From Tanytarsus gracilentus (lineage: Eukaryota > Arthropoda > Insecta > Diptera > Chironomidae): DNA of 64,000 nt. This document shows, piece after piece, positions 52,301 to 64,000 of the stretch. Made by a program: the position numbers and the translations under genes. The stretch lies in the NCBI GenBank assembly GCA_038502055.1, contig JAXRKN010000045.1, positions 5,540,501 through 5,604,500 of the forward strand, in the 5' to 3' direction. How positions within the stretch are numbered: the first letter of the stretch is position 1; each line of letters starts with the position of its first letter. Below the pieces are notes generated by a model. That model was not told the DNA's origin. It ran no database searches and worked only from the letters and a program-made list of their open reading frames with translations.

Positions 52301-55300
52301 AATTTCAATATTTTTCAGTCGTTATATTTTGTTCTGTTCAAAACTATATTTTTACTTTCATAAAACCACACACCGCAATAATCGAGGGTTTGAAAATTTT
52401 CTACGAAAAAATAATTTTCTTTAATCCCGCACAAACAACAAAAACACATAAATTTTTCACAATGCACCTCATAAAATATGCCATATAAATAACAATCTGA
52501 TATTTTTAATAACCCAAAGCAATTTAATCCCTCTAATTCCGTATTAAATTTCCATGAAAGGAATCAATTGACAATCACTGACTTAAAACACATAAAGCTA
52601 TACTGCGTATATTGGATAAAAGAAAAAGTAAATTTGAGATTACATGCGACACGAAGAGATCATTAAGAACAGATATCGCGATGTGAGTGTGAGTGCGAGA
52701 ACAATGAAAAATTATTTAGAAATCGAAAGGGGGTTTCGAGATGAGATCAAAAAGTTAAAAACTCGCATACACTCCGTGAAGTGCCTAATTGATATTTAAT
52801 TATTCCCTCCTTTATTTTTTACGATTGTTTTCTCATTTTATTCGTCAACGTTGTCGTGCCTTGTCATTTTCTACCTCATTCACATTCACTCGATGCATTG
52901 TGTGAGTGTGAAAGGAGAAAATCTACTCTTTCTTTCCTACCGTTTCGAGTTGAATAACAAAAAAAAGTATTGAATTACAAATTTCCTTGAAAAAAATATA
53001 TTCATCATCGATTAGCCCGGAAAGAAATTCATTAGTTGGTAGGAGATTACATGGATAGTTAGTAGAAGTGTATTAAGGATGCCCTATGAGCAAAACTGTT
53101 TTAAAACTTTAAATGATTTTTAAAAAATTTAAATCCAAGATAAATTCAAAAATAATTTAACGTATTTTAAAATTTAAATAGTTTTTAATCTAATTTTAAC
53201 AAAATTGCATCATTGGTCGATGGGTGAGACAGTGACGGGAGTGAGCGAGACAAGATTAGGGAAGATAAAATAGTTGAGAACATGCCATCAACTGGGACTG
53301 ACCACATTTATCACACACTGGGTTCTCTGTGTGTTTGTGTGTACCATACATAGTTCATAGAGCATAAATCTCTATCTCTCTCATTCTCACACAAAAAGCC
53401 AAAAAAAACGAGAAATATAAAATTTTTATGATTTTTGTGTTATTCGGATGATTTTATGTGCCATATGTCATTGCAGAGAGTGAATTAACAAGGGTTGCAA
53501 ATGTGGATATCTATCGTTAAAAATAATTAATTTTTATTAAACACAATATGCAGTAAAAGTTCTCGACGGTCATGGTCACACACGCAAAAAGTGTTTAAGT
53601 GTGGGGTGGAATCAATATGATTGCGATATGTGAGGGTCATGAACCAAAAAAAACCATCTGTGACGCCTTATTTACAACAATTTTATTATTATTCTTCTTT
53701 ACTCACTCAGATGAGGGATAATGTGCAATGTTCATCCCTCACGAGGATCGTCAGAAGTCAAAATTGTTCGTGTGACCACGGTGAGATTGTTTTGAATTAT
53801 CGTAAACACAAATCAAACAAAAATTTTCACTCTCTCGCTCTCAGTTTTTTGAATGTTTCGCACGCGCATCATAAAAACATTAAACAACATTCGATTCAAC
53901 AATGCAGCAGTTGCGCAGTATATTGAAAAAATTCTCCCTCTCACTTTGAGAACCATGTGATGATGATGATTGTGATGTGAAAGCAGTTCATTCTATGTTG
54001 CCGGTATGTTAAGACGTATCTTTGGATCTTCGAGCGGTTTTATGAAGAAATTAAGAAAGTGAAGAAAATTTTTAGAGGAAAAAGAAAATTTTATTAAGAA
54101 AAATAAAAAATGTGAAAAATTAGTAACAAAAAATAAATAAAAATAAAAATTGTAAATTTTAATTTTAAAAAAATTTTTGTGAATGTTTTTAAGAAATGTG
54201 AATATTTTTGAGTAAGACAAAAAATAATTGTAAGAAAATTTCAAACAAAAAATTCAATGTTAAAGAATCGAAAAATTTAAAGATATTCAAAAGTTCATAA
54301 ACGAGAAAAAACCTTGAAAATTCTCAAATCTGAATAAGAAGAAATAAAACTCCCAAAAGTGTCATTGCAAAAACGGAAAATGAGTGGATAAACAAGGATT
54401 TGTCTCAATGTCAAGTAAAGCAAATGGAAATGGATGAAATTGTGAGTGTCATTCGTCGAGCATACATCGAGCGAAAAAATCGCACTTAAGAAGCTCAAAG
54501 CTAAAATTAATTTCTTTGCGGATACGAAAATGAAATTGATGATTTTATCCTTTCGCTGCTTGTGTAGCAAATTTTCGTCCTGATAATCGTCATAAAATTC
54601 GGCCTCGTTTCTCATTCTACCGCAATTTACGCTTAAATGGCCGTGTGTGGATTGCTAATTTATGAAGCGCAAGCACAACATACATGAACACATACACACA
54701 CGGCACGAGAGGAGATTAATGAGTTTTCAATTGGTGAAAAAACAAAAGGAGAACCTGATGGCGGTCATTAAATGAGTGCGGTTTTGTATTGTAGCATAAA
54801 AAATGCGAAGAAGAAAAATAAATCGAAAATTTTCAGTGTGCACACGTTGATGGTGATGAAATTTTTTTTCGTGTTTGTATACGCTTTTGAGAGTACCCAA
54901 CAAACTGAGATTGTTTAGTGTGAGAAAAAACGGAAAAAGTGCGCGTGAAAAATTATTTTTAGAGCAAAATCTTTCAAAGAGTTCAAACATCAACAAAAAT
55001 ACACTCGAGGAAGATTTTTATCTGTGCGTTTTTTAGAAAGAGGCGTAAAACTCATAATTTTAGAAAAGAAAGTTTTAATTGTGTGAAAAGAATTCGCTGA
55101 AAAATTTCATCAAATTTGTTGTCGACTTTAAGAGAAAAACTAACGTTGATGAAAGAAAATTCAGTTAAAAAATTTGCAAATGACCTTTATGAAAATTTTA
55201 GGTTTAAAACTAAGAAGTTTGAAGATAAAATATTTTTTGACGATAAAAAAATGACAAAATGAAAAATTCTTTAACGAACAAAACTAAATTTTTTATAACA

Positions 55301-56461
55301 ATTTTATATTTACCAATTTTTTTCTTGGAAGATTGCAAAAATATTTACCCTTTTTGGTGATTTTTATTATATTCTCGGAAATCAAATTTGAGTAAAATAG
55401 AACAAGATATTTTTTATAAGAAAAATCTTCAATTTTTTGAGTATTAAAAATTTATTTATTTTTTTCAATGTTCAAAATTTTAATATTAATTTTTTGAATT
55501 ACAAAAGTGTCTAAAATATATCATTTTCAAAAAAAAAATTTTAAAATTTAATTTTAACCGAAAAGTTAACACATAAAATTCCTGGAAAATTGTATTAAAC
55601 TGACATAAAATTTAACTCCTTTGAATTTTCATAATCAATAATTAATTAATCGAGTCTCTTCTATTAATCACAGTAAATTATTCATCATGATTTTGTTGAA
55701 TTCCAAGAAATCACATTGAATCCCATCCACATGAAATTTTATCTGACAGCAGCATTGTAAACACTAAACATCATTTCCATGAAAATTTTATTTCCCCTAA
55801 AAACTCCAAAATATTTGTTTCTATTTCGACTAACACGAGAAATTATTTTCATTGCAACAAATTAATAGCAAGTTTGTTACATAAATAAATAAATGTTCCA
55901 TTTGCTGTCGTTGAAATATTTCGTCAAGAATTTTCATGTTAAAATGCAACAAATAAAATTTTTCATCTCACTTATTTTCCATTGAGAAAATTATTTCTAA
56001 TTTTTCATTTCTTACTCAACAGAGAGTGAAAATTAAAAATTATTATTATGAATATTCTCAAGCATAGAGAGATGGATGAGATACGGTTTATGATTCACAA
56101 CTGAAAATGGGGAGAGAAAAATATTCATAATTGATTTTACGATATGCGAGAGAAATTTTAGTAAGGTTCAAAATTTTTTTGTGGGTTTTTTCTGGTAAAC
56201 AGATGGAGAAGAGTGTTGAGGAGAAAAATAGAGCATCGAATGAATGATATATGGCCATATCGTGAGCATCATCCCATTTGGCGATAATAAATATTTATGC
56301 ACAACAACGCGAGAGCTATACACAATTAATTAATGGAAATTAAAATAAACTATATGATGAGTGTGTATGCGCGCCACATTTATATCATCTCATGTTTCAT
56401 GTAGCGAATATCAAGCCGCAAAATGCAATAAAAGTGTATAAGCTTATCATGAAAAGGCACA

Positions 56462-56594
56462 TATCAAGGTGTGGACACTGAAGAAATTTTTAAAATTTTG
56501 AATATGTAACTCGCAACAAAGTTTTGTAAAAAAATCACGAAAATTTGGGTAAAAATGATTTTAACTTATATTTTGCAAGTTTCTCACCCTTGAC
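56462..56594. repeat. Foldback element
   Basis: The left arm TATCAAGGTGTGGACACTG (56462-56480) is mirrored by GCAAGTTTCTCACCCTTGAC (56575-56594), the ends reading TCAAGGTGTGG and TCAAGGGTGAG inward. The interior is A/T-rich with little further pairing. Confidence 0.6.
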
Positions 56595-59500
56595 CGTAAA
56601 ATTGAATTATTCTTTTTAGAATATTCACTGATTTTATCTAAATAGCAGTTAAAAATATAATTTAAGATTTTTAAATCAAATTTATTGAAATTTAGAAAAG
56701 TTTTCACCCCTTGTCACACCCACTCACACACACACACACGCGCTAAAAATTTAAATATCACCGCTTTAGAGTGTAAATTTCTATGTAAATAATTCAATAA
56801 ACTATTGTTCTGCAGCATGCATACATGTTTTGTGGAAACTAGAAACGAACCGTCGAGTGAGAGAGAGGGTTAGAAAAGCATAATTAACATACCTGCATGT
56901 GAGTGCACTTCTTTACTCAGAAAACTTCTCTGACAATGTTTCAGCTTTCCATTATTTTCATCCGGGCCACTTTGGACGGTATGTTTTGTGTACAAACTCT
57001 GAGAGATGGATTTTTAATGATTATAGTGGCTCCTTTCCTTGAGAGAGAGCCGAGAGAATATTTTCGAAAACAATAAAAATCCTCTTAGCTTTTGTGTTGC
57101 TGTATGTAAATTTGAAATTTAAAGATAAATATTTATTTTACATAAAACATTTTCCATTGCTCTTCGTTTCTGTGTTTTAGTGCCATTTTCATGCTCTGTT
57201 TAAGATTCTCAAAAAGATCTCACTCACAATTGTTTTTGAACTCTGTGCAAACAGAAATTTTGGAGAAGAAGGTTGAGGACATTTTTTTAAACAAATTTAA
57301 TTTAATTTAAAAAGGTTCAATAATTAATTAATTTTTACCCCATCCAACCTCACTTTCACGCTTTGGAGCTTAAAACGTCTGTCTAACCTTCAAAACAAGA
57401 TTTTAAAGTGCTCACAAAAGAATTTTCTCGAAAAATCCTCTTACATTTTATTTTATGTGTTAACAATCCCTTTTCTCTTGCCTCCCACTCGAAAAAAAAC
57501 TTTTATTTTGAAAATCGCACCTCTTACGTGTGCGTGCCGCTGAACAATAGTAAACTTTTTTTATGACGATATCTTTTATGCTAATTGGCCTCTTCAAATT
57601 CATTGCTATGACAAAATAAGCGTCAACCTCCGACCCCGAAGTAGAAATATTTTCGCAATCGAATACCTTGTGATGAAGTGCGACAAATGCTTTGTTAATA
57701 AAATTTTCACACAAATTTTCTGCCATGTATATTTGACACTCAACAGATTTCCCTTTCGTGTGAATGGTGTTTTTTTGGGGGTGCAGCAAAAAAAATAGAG
57801 CGATCGGAAATATTAATATACAATGTCGTCATTTATATCCGACAGGTATCAAATTTTTTCCTCTCTTTTCACGGAAGATTAAATAGATTGGAAAAGGGTT
57901 AAAATTTTATTCCGCAGTAACGAGGGTGTGAGACTTGGAATTGTTTTTAATTTTTTTTCTTGTCTGAAATATTTTTAAAATAATTGAAGTGTAAAAAACT
58001 GCAATAATTCTCAAAAAAGTTAAAAATTTATCAACTTTAGGACTTAAAATTTTTTTGAAACCTAACTCATAATTTTCAATTTATTTTAAAACATCAAAGT
58101 CATTTTCCCCGTGCTCAAAATCTCTCGAGGCATTTAAAATTTTATCTATTAATTTTCGTCCGCATTCCGAAAGCCAAAAAAGGTGAGCCAGGAAAGAAAG
58201 TTCTTCCATTTTTCTTTCGATTACCATAAAGTTAGCCGTATGGCAATCCTATTACCCAAGGTCGAGATGGACCCAAATAAAAATGGATAGAAAAGTCTTC
58301 TCTCTCGTATAAAACAGCCGGAAAGACGAAGCCACAATAAACATAAAGTAAAAATTCTTCTACGAGCGGATAATGATGCCGAAGAAATTTAAGACACAAT
58401 AATGACGACCGAAGATGGTCTGGACCTTTTTATGTCAGAAAATTTCTTTTCACAATTGTGTGAGAGAAATGTCTCTTGGCACATGATGTTTTACGCATGA
58501 ATTGACCGAAATTGGCACTTGAAAGAGAAAATTTGAAATTTCATTGAGCGAAGGAACCTTTTCCATTAATCTCATTGTGTACCTCATGTCCAATTTCTCA
58601 GAATATGACAAAACTTTTCTTTTTCCTCTGATTTTCACCAACCGAGAACAAAAAATTCCTTCTCTCTAAAGCAATTACAGTTGACGTGATGAAAATAAAC
58701 ATTTTCCATAGTTTCAAAACAATTTAATTTTCCGCTTCGAGGCATGAAATAAAAAAAATCACTTTTCATCGTCTCCATCCACTGTCGTGATGCCATATCG
58801 AAAATCGGGAATTGTTATTCGATTTTATATTTGAGTGAAATTCTCATGAGGACTAAAATTGGTTTTGATTTTTTAAGCTTTTTGTTATGAGCGAAAAAAA
58901 ATTAAATTGAGTGATTATGAGGTGAAAAGTTTGAGATAAATTTTAAAACATATTTTTTAGTTTCCACCCCTTAAAATTTTTCTTTTGTTATATTTTTCCG
59001 CAACATTAAATAAAACCACGACAATGCTCTCATTTCGCTCGCATAATCGATTGATGTCGATGAACTTGTAAGTGTATACAGATAAATTACATAATTTTCA
59101 TCCTTTTTGCTTCTCATTCAATTCTTTTTTGTCTCCCTCTTAACTCACTCTTTCTGTTATTAGTCTTGTCATTCATGGAATGACTAATCGACATTTCATT
59201 TCTCATCATTCTGTGAAATGAATTTTTTCTTCTTGTTCTGTCAATCCTTTTCAACTACATGGAGATATGTGGCAGCAACAATGAGGTTGATGGAAAGTGA
59301 AGAGAAAATGGCTGAAAACCTTGAGGATGAAGAGAGGTGGAAAGAATGATTTATAAATGGTTATTTGTATGCCTTTCGCCGTGAATAATATTCAGATGAA
59401 AATGAAATTTTCGCATAAACGCTTTTTCTCCTCCAAAGAACAATAATAAAATGCTAGAAGTATCATTATTTTAATGATGCACATTTATTTGTGTGCCTTT

Positions 59501-59660
59501 TCTTTGTCTGTCGCGTTTTACCCATAGAAAAATTTGTGGCGGGGGTTGGAAATTATGCATGAAATTTTTTATGTGGTGATTTAATGAATTTTTATGAGTT
59601 TTTATGAATTTTTATTGAAATTGAAATTTCGCCACAATTTTTTTAATGTGGGCAAATTAT

Positions 59661-59743
59661 TCCAGGGCTAAAATGTTCTGACACCTATTCCACAATTAAA
59701 ATTCTAACTTCAAAATTATTCAAAACTTTCCAACCCTTGACAG
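59661..59743. repeat. Foldback element
   Basis: TCCAGGGCTAAAATGTTCTG on the left is mirrored by CTTTCCAACCCTTGACAG (59726-59743) on the right, the arms reading CAGGGCTAAAATG and CAAGGGTTGGAAAG. It is a weaker copy, but the size and ends fit the family. Confidence 0.45.
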
Positions 59744-60522
59744 TGAAAAATTATTTCCAAAACCTACACTGGTGCTGTGGCGACGACAATGCCACAGAAA
59801 AAAATGCTGAAACAATCGTAAAAAGAAGAACTGTTATAAATTTGCCTCCAATCACTGATACGTTTTTATGATTTTTTTGTTCGCAAAAAAATGTGAAAAT
59901 ATTGAGAAAAGAAAAAATATTTATTTCCAATTTTCTCCAAACTCAAACTTTGCAAAACATCGCCTCCAAAAAAAATTGCTACATGTGTAAAAAAGGAGAA
60001 GAAAATTTTTATTATTGAAGAGATAAAAATAATTTTCCTTTCACGTTATTGAAAATAAAAATAAAAGAAGGAAAATAGATGATTTTGAGGATGGTTATGG
60101 ATGCAGAAGTGTCAACCGTTTTCAATTCGAATAGGTCAGTGAATGTGTGCGACACTTAAATGGGGATTTTTATATTCAGTGGGAGTTAAAGGTATCATCG
60201 ATAGAATTCACAGCGGAATGTTTTTGATTGATTGAACGATTGATGAAAATCGACACAATTTAAATTTTATGATCGAATCCAGTGGGAGAAATCATTTAAT
60301 ATTGAGAAAGTTTGACGTGATTTGGGTTCACTTAAAGTTAAGGCAAGAATTTCATCCCTTAAAATTTTAAAAGATTTTTTTCTATATATTTTTTTAATTT
60401 CGATTGTGCATCCTTAGAATTTTTTAATGCACCATCAATAAAAGACGAAGATAATTTCCTTTTTTTCCATGTCACTAACATTTTCTTGCTACTTTTTTCA
60501 ATATTTTCTTAAACCATTTCAA

Positions 60523-60587
60523 TCAAGGGGTGGAAAATTCGCAAAATCTAACACATTTTGCAACAACTCGAGTTTTCCATCCCTGAT
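60523..60587. repeat. Compact two-step foldback element
   Basis: TCAAGGGGTGGAAAATTC (60523-60540) pairs with GAGTTTTCCATCCCTGA (60570-60586), allowing G-U pairs. Immediately inside, GCAAAAT (60541-60547) pairs perfectly with ATTTTGC (60555-60561) around a seven-base loop. It is the shortest copy and the one that would make the most regular hairpin RNA. Confidence 0.7.
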
Positions 60588-63465
60588 CTCGATTGTGTAA
60601 CATCCCTGAAAATGACAATGTCACATAATGTTGTTTTTGTAAAATTCTGTCGATAATAAAAAATAAATTTTCCTTTTTCTTGGAAACTCTCAATACAATT
60701 TTCTAACCAGCTAGCACTGACTGAGAGAGGAAAGAAATAATCATTTCGAATATAACAATAGCCATTTATGATAAAACATTCGATTAAGTATGATGAGATG
60801 GTACATAATGTAGATTGATACAGAAAAATGCTTAGACATAACATTTATTGGCAATAGCAGCTTGAAAAATAATCATAAGCGCATATGTGTGCGCGTCTAT
60901 ACTCCGATGGATGTTTTATTCAAATGATTACGATTCGAGATTCGATAAAGAAATGAATTTTGTTAAGCCGCACATTCAAGATTGAATTAAATATTGAATA
61001 AATTTGGTTAAGCTTGAGTTTGAGTACTTTTTTAAATGTGGATGTGATGAAAACTTTATTTTTATTAGAGATGAATTTGAGTTTTATGTTTTATTGAATT
61101 AGAAAATAAAAAATTGAGTTGAAACTTTCAAAAATTTATTTTAAGGTTTTTGTAATTTTTAGAATTAAAATATTGCTAAAAATAATTAACCAAAAAATTG
61201 CAGCAAGGTGTTTTCAGCTTAATCAAAATTTTTAATTAATCAAATTGCAGATTATAAATTTCATTTCAATAATTAACTGTATCACATTTTACCTATCACC
61301 AATACCATAAGTCAATACTAGGAATTGAGGTAAACTCAACAGAAAATGTCCATCGAGTACATTTCTAACTCAGATGCGAGTAAATTTTATCATGCTGAAA
61401 ACATTTTCCACGTTGAAACCTGCGAGGCAAATTTTAACCAAAGAGCAAATGATGACACATTTCACAAAATGATTTTAATCTCTGTTTGCTTTCATCAACT
61501 ATCCATTTTACCATAATGTAAATGCGTGTGTCGTGCACAACACGGTTCCATATTTTTCAACCATGATACCATAGACGAATTTCGTGCATACCTCATTTTG
61601 TGGTGGCAAAGACAAAGTTTTTGTTTTTAACTCTCCCCATTCATCTGTATCGACAATCATGTTCATGTACAGTGAAGGGGCACTAACTCTGGTTTGAAAA
61701 TTTTGAGAAATATTTTTTGTAACTTAAAAAACTAATTCAAATTTTTTTGATTAAACCTGAGGATTTCATCTTCTCCTCAACAAGACATCCCAAAATTTGT
61801 GGCATAAATCCTCTATTTATATTTAGAGGGAGTGAGAGAATTCTTTGAAGCTATGACAAAAAGCTTTTTTCTCTCTCTCTGCACAAACATTTTTGTTCTC
61901 GGTTATTCGAACACACGAAAAATTTAGCAAGTGAAGCTTCTGGTGAAGCGACAGCAGAATGAATCTATGTCAAAGAATGATAAAGTTTTTATAATATCAT
62001 TTGCCAGAAGAGGAGAAAAAAATTGGAATTGAAAGTTTGACTTTTTTGTATGCTCTCGCTCGTTTCTCGCTGAACGAAGCGTGTGTTCACTGCAAACAAA
62101 TGGCTTGCATTAAAAGTTATGCGATTGTACATTGAAATATCAGAATAAATTCATCCCTTGGCGATAAAAAAAATGTAGAGCTTACTATGGAAAAATAAAA
62201 AAAATTATGAGAAAAATTTGAAGACATTTGCTTTTGTGGTGGAGCGAAAATGTGATTTTTATGTTTTAGAAAATTTTCAGCTGAGACTGAGAAGTTAAAT
62301 GCTCTCACCACCCATCGAGTCGCCTTCAATTTCTTCAAAACATAATTCACATCTTTTTATTTTATTAAAGCACTCAACTGAAATTCTAGACGCAACTCAA
62401 AATTACCTCTCAAAAAATTCTCTCGAATTTCTCTGCAAAGTCATTAATTTTATTTTTCAATTTAAATGCATCCACTCCCCATTCATATTCATTTGCTCAT
62501 TTTTAAAAACAACTGTCGACATTTTATCTCAGACTACCTCCACTCAGCACCGTTTGAATGAGAGATAGATGAACTTTTTTTTATATATTTAAGTATCAAG
62601 TAATAAAAATTCATAATTTGTTTGTGTCGAGTTGAAATTTGTTTGTGGTTCTTCTTCATCATCCGACGCTTAGCGCTTCATCTTTTGATGTTCATTTTTC
62701 ATGAAGATTTTTCTTGAGAATCTGAGATCATCAAATTAGTTCATTTATCTCGCCATCGTTTTCGCTCATAAAACTATTCGAGATTCATAAATTAGCTTTT
62801 AGATTAAAAATATTCTCGAAACTCGGTTGATGCGTTTAGAGCGGCACTCGAAGAGTTCTTTTTTTTCGCTAGAATTCAATTTCTCTCATATTCTAATGAT
62901 CCAATAAATTTTTATGCGTTTTTAAGAGAGCGAAGGTAAAAATTTGACTAAAACCAAGGAGAAGAATTTTAAATAATTTTGTAAATTTTTTCAAAAATAT
63001 TTAACCCTCTCTTGACCCAAATCGCATAATTTATCATATTTTGGTGTGCGCTCTTTTGAGTTATTGATATTTTTGCCTTCATCAGCTCTTCTTCAGTCTG
63101 TGAGTGAATAATTTTTTCATATACCGAAAAAGGCGGTAAAAATTTGCCTTTTCAGCAAGGTTCTTTCGACGCAGATATGTGCCTCAATATGACTCGTGTT
63201 GCTCTTATAAAAAATTGAATGTTTATGCTTAGACATGTCGAAGGAGCCGAGAGTGAAAAAACTTCCCCCTTTTTCATGGAAGCACAAACATTAATATTTT
63301 AATATCCATCTTTTCCTTTTATGTTTTTGGCAACATCGAAAGCATTTTTTCAGGTTGACTATATTTAAATTTTTTTGTCGTATTTCGACTTTCCTTCCAA
63401 TATACACAATTATGTCAGCCGTGTTTTTCGCGACTACTCAAGCAAAGCTAAATGTTTGTGTATAT

Positions 63466-63580
63466 TTGAGGGGCAGTAAACTCTGGTGTGAGATTTGAAT
63501 TGATCCATTTAAATTTGATATTTTAATTTTTAAATAAAAATTAGAAAAAAATATTGACAACCAGAGTTCTCCACCCCTTG
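63466..63580. repeat. Foldback element, ACTCTGGT subfamily
   Basis: The left arm TGAGGGGCAGTAAACTCTGGT (63467-63487, 21 bp) and the right arm running in from the end CAAGGGGTGG (63580-63560) match at 15 of 21 positions, with a perfect AACTCTGGT inner block. The core is about 70 bp of A/T-rich DNA. A left arm with the same inner block (GGGGCACTAACTCTGG) lies at 61677-61692. Confidence 0.7.
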
Positions 63581-64000
63581 TCTGCTTTCATATGCATGGC
63601 GCACACATATATCACCGAGCACTTTTTCTCTCTCTAAACTGCGGAGATATTTATGATTGTTGTTTCGTGAATATTTGAAAGCGAATGAGGAGAAAAAATA
63701 TTAGCAGCAAAAGCAACAAAAATTTATCGAACATGAAGCCAAGCGAAAGAAGAAGAACGAGAAGAATTTTTTATTTTTAGAAAATCATAGAAGAAGAAAA
63801 TTTTCGTGTTTCTCCATACCCGGATCATGTTGAACAGTTTTCTTCCTCGCTATGCTCGTCATATATTCAAAAAACCTCCATTGAAGACGATGACTTTGAA
63901 GCCGAGCACATACATACAACTTTTGTGGTTTTGCAACATCGCTGGAAAAGTTTTCTTGTGCGCCTTCGCCTCTTTATGAACTTTGAAGGAAAATGGAAAG

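Larger units (their letters stand above)
46749..64000. other. 17-kb gene-poor right flank
   Basis: No gene is supported. The longest frames (up to about 109 codons, such as 57789-57460 and 54615-54295 on the minus strand) show no domain, no signal peptide with a sensible mature part and no splice partner. The region may be a large intron of a gene outside the window or plain intergenic DNA. It holds five foldback copies (49226-49354, 56462-56594, 59661-59743, 60523-60587, 63466-63580), single arms at about 50491-50508, 51710, 56697, 57924, 58968 and 61674, and (CA)-type microsatellites near 53330 and 56716. Confidence 0.6.

Noticed and set aside
54295..54615. Minus-strand open frame of 106 codons with hydrophobic stretches
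   Set aside because: The hydrophobicity comes from A/T-rich codons (Phe, Leu, Ile). There is no family resemblance and no support from context.
57460..57789. Minus-strand open frame of 109 codons
   Set aside because: No domain, no signal peptide, mixed composition, no splice partner. Frames of this length are expected somewhere in 17 kb.
1..64000. Search for tRNA genes and well-known insect microRNAs
   Set aside because: No B-box-like GGTTCRANNCC with a matching acceptor stem and no remembered mature microRNA (let-7, bantam, miR-1, miR-8, miR-276 and others) was seen; reading by eye can miss diverged ones.

Overview
This is strongly AT-rich nuclear DNA of an animal, almost certainly an insect and most likely a dipteran. 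The reasons are short GT-AG introns (mostly 50-260 bp), a kinesin-3 resembling fly Klp98A, an attractin/distracted homologue, a spliced SLC17-type transporter and an insect-style secreted protein whose first coding exon is only 7 nt. No bacterial, viral, CRISPR or rRNA/tRNA signal was recognised. I rebuilt five protein-coding genes by following splice sites and reading frames by eye; the reading frame of each spliced model closes exactly.

Layout. Positions 1-1944 (minus) carry the N-terminal 601 residues of a KIF16B/Klp98A-type kinesin (motor plus FHA), cut by the left window edge. About 740 bp away, head to head with it, positions 2684-7506 (plus) carry a complete seven-exon attractin-like receptor of 1255 aa (signal peptide, EGF, CUB, kelch, PSI and laminin-EGF repeats, one membrane segment, conserved tail). 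After 15.5 kb without a recognisable gene comes a twelve-exon SLC17/MFS anion transporter of 503 aa (26309-22986, minus). A further 8.4 kb of non-coding DNA leads to a six-exon gene for a 985-aa protein I do not recognise (39353-34721, minus), with an N-terminal coiled coil and a long Q/N/Y/E-rich disordered region. After 6.2 kb more, a small three-exon gene (45591-46648, plus) encodes a secreted protein of 308 aa with an acidic N-terminal part, GYGQ repeats, a nine-unit Met/Gly repeat array and a cysteine-rich end. The last 17.3 kb has no gene I can support.

The genes do not form a pathway; apart from the divergent kinesin/attractin pair they look independently regulated. The most striking unexplained structure is a dispersed family of short foldback elements. 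Each has ends close to CAAGGGRTGGACACT facing inward around a very A+T-rich core of roughly 30-110 bp. At least eleven two-armed copies and about ten single-armed relics lie in the intergenic DNA and in introns of the transporter gene. Other points of note are the methionine-rich repeat protein, a poly(A)-tailed retroposon-like fragment at about 20.2 kb, and the absence of the C-type lectin domain from the attractin homologue.
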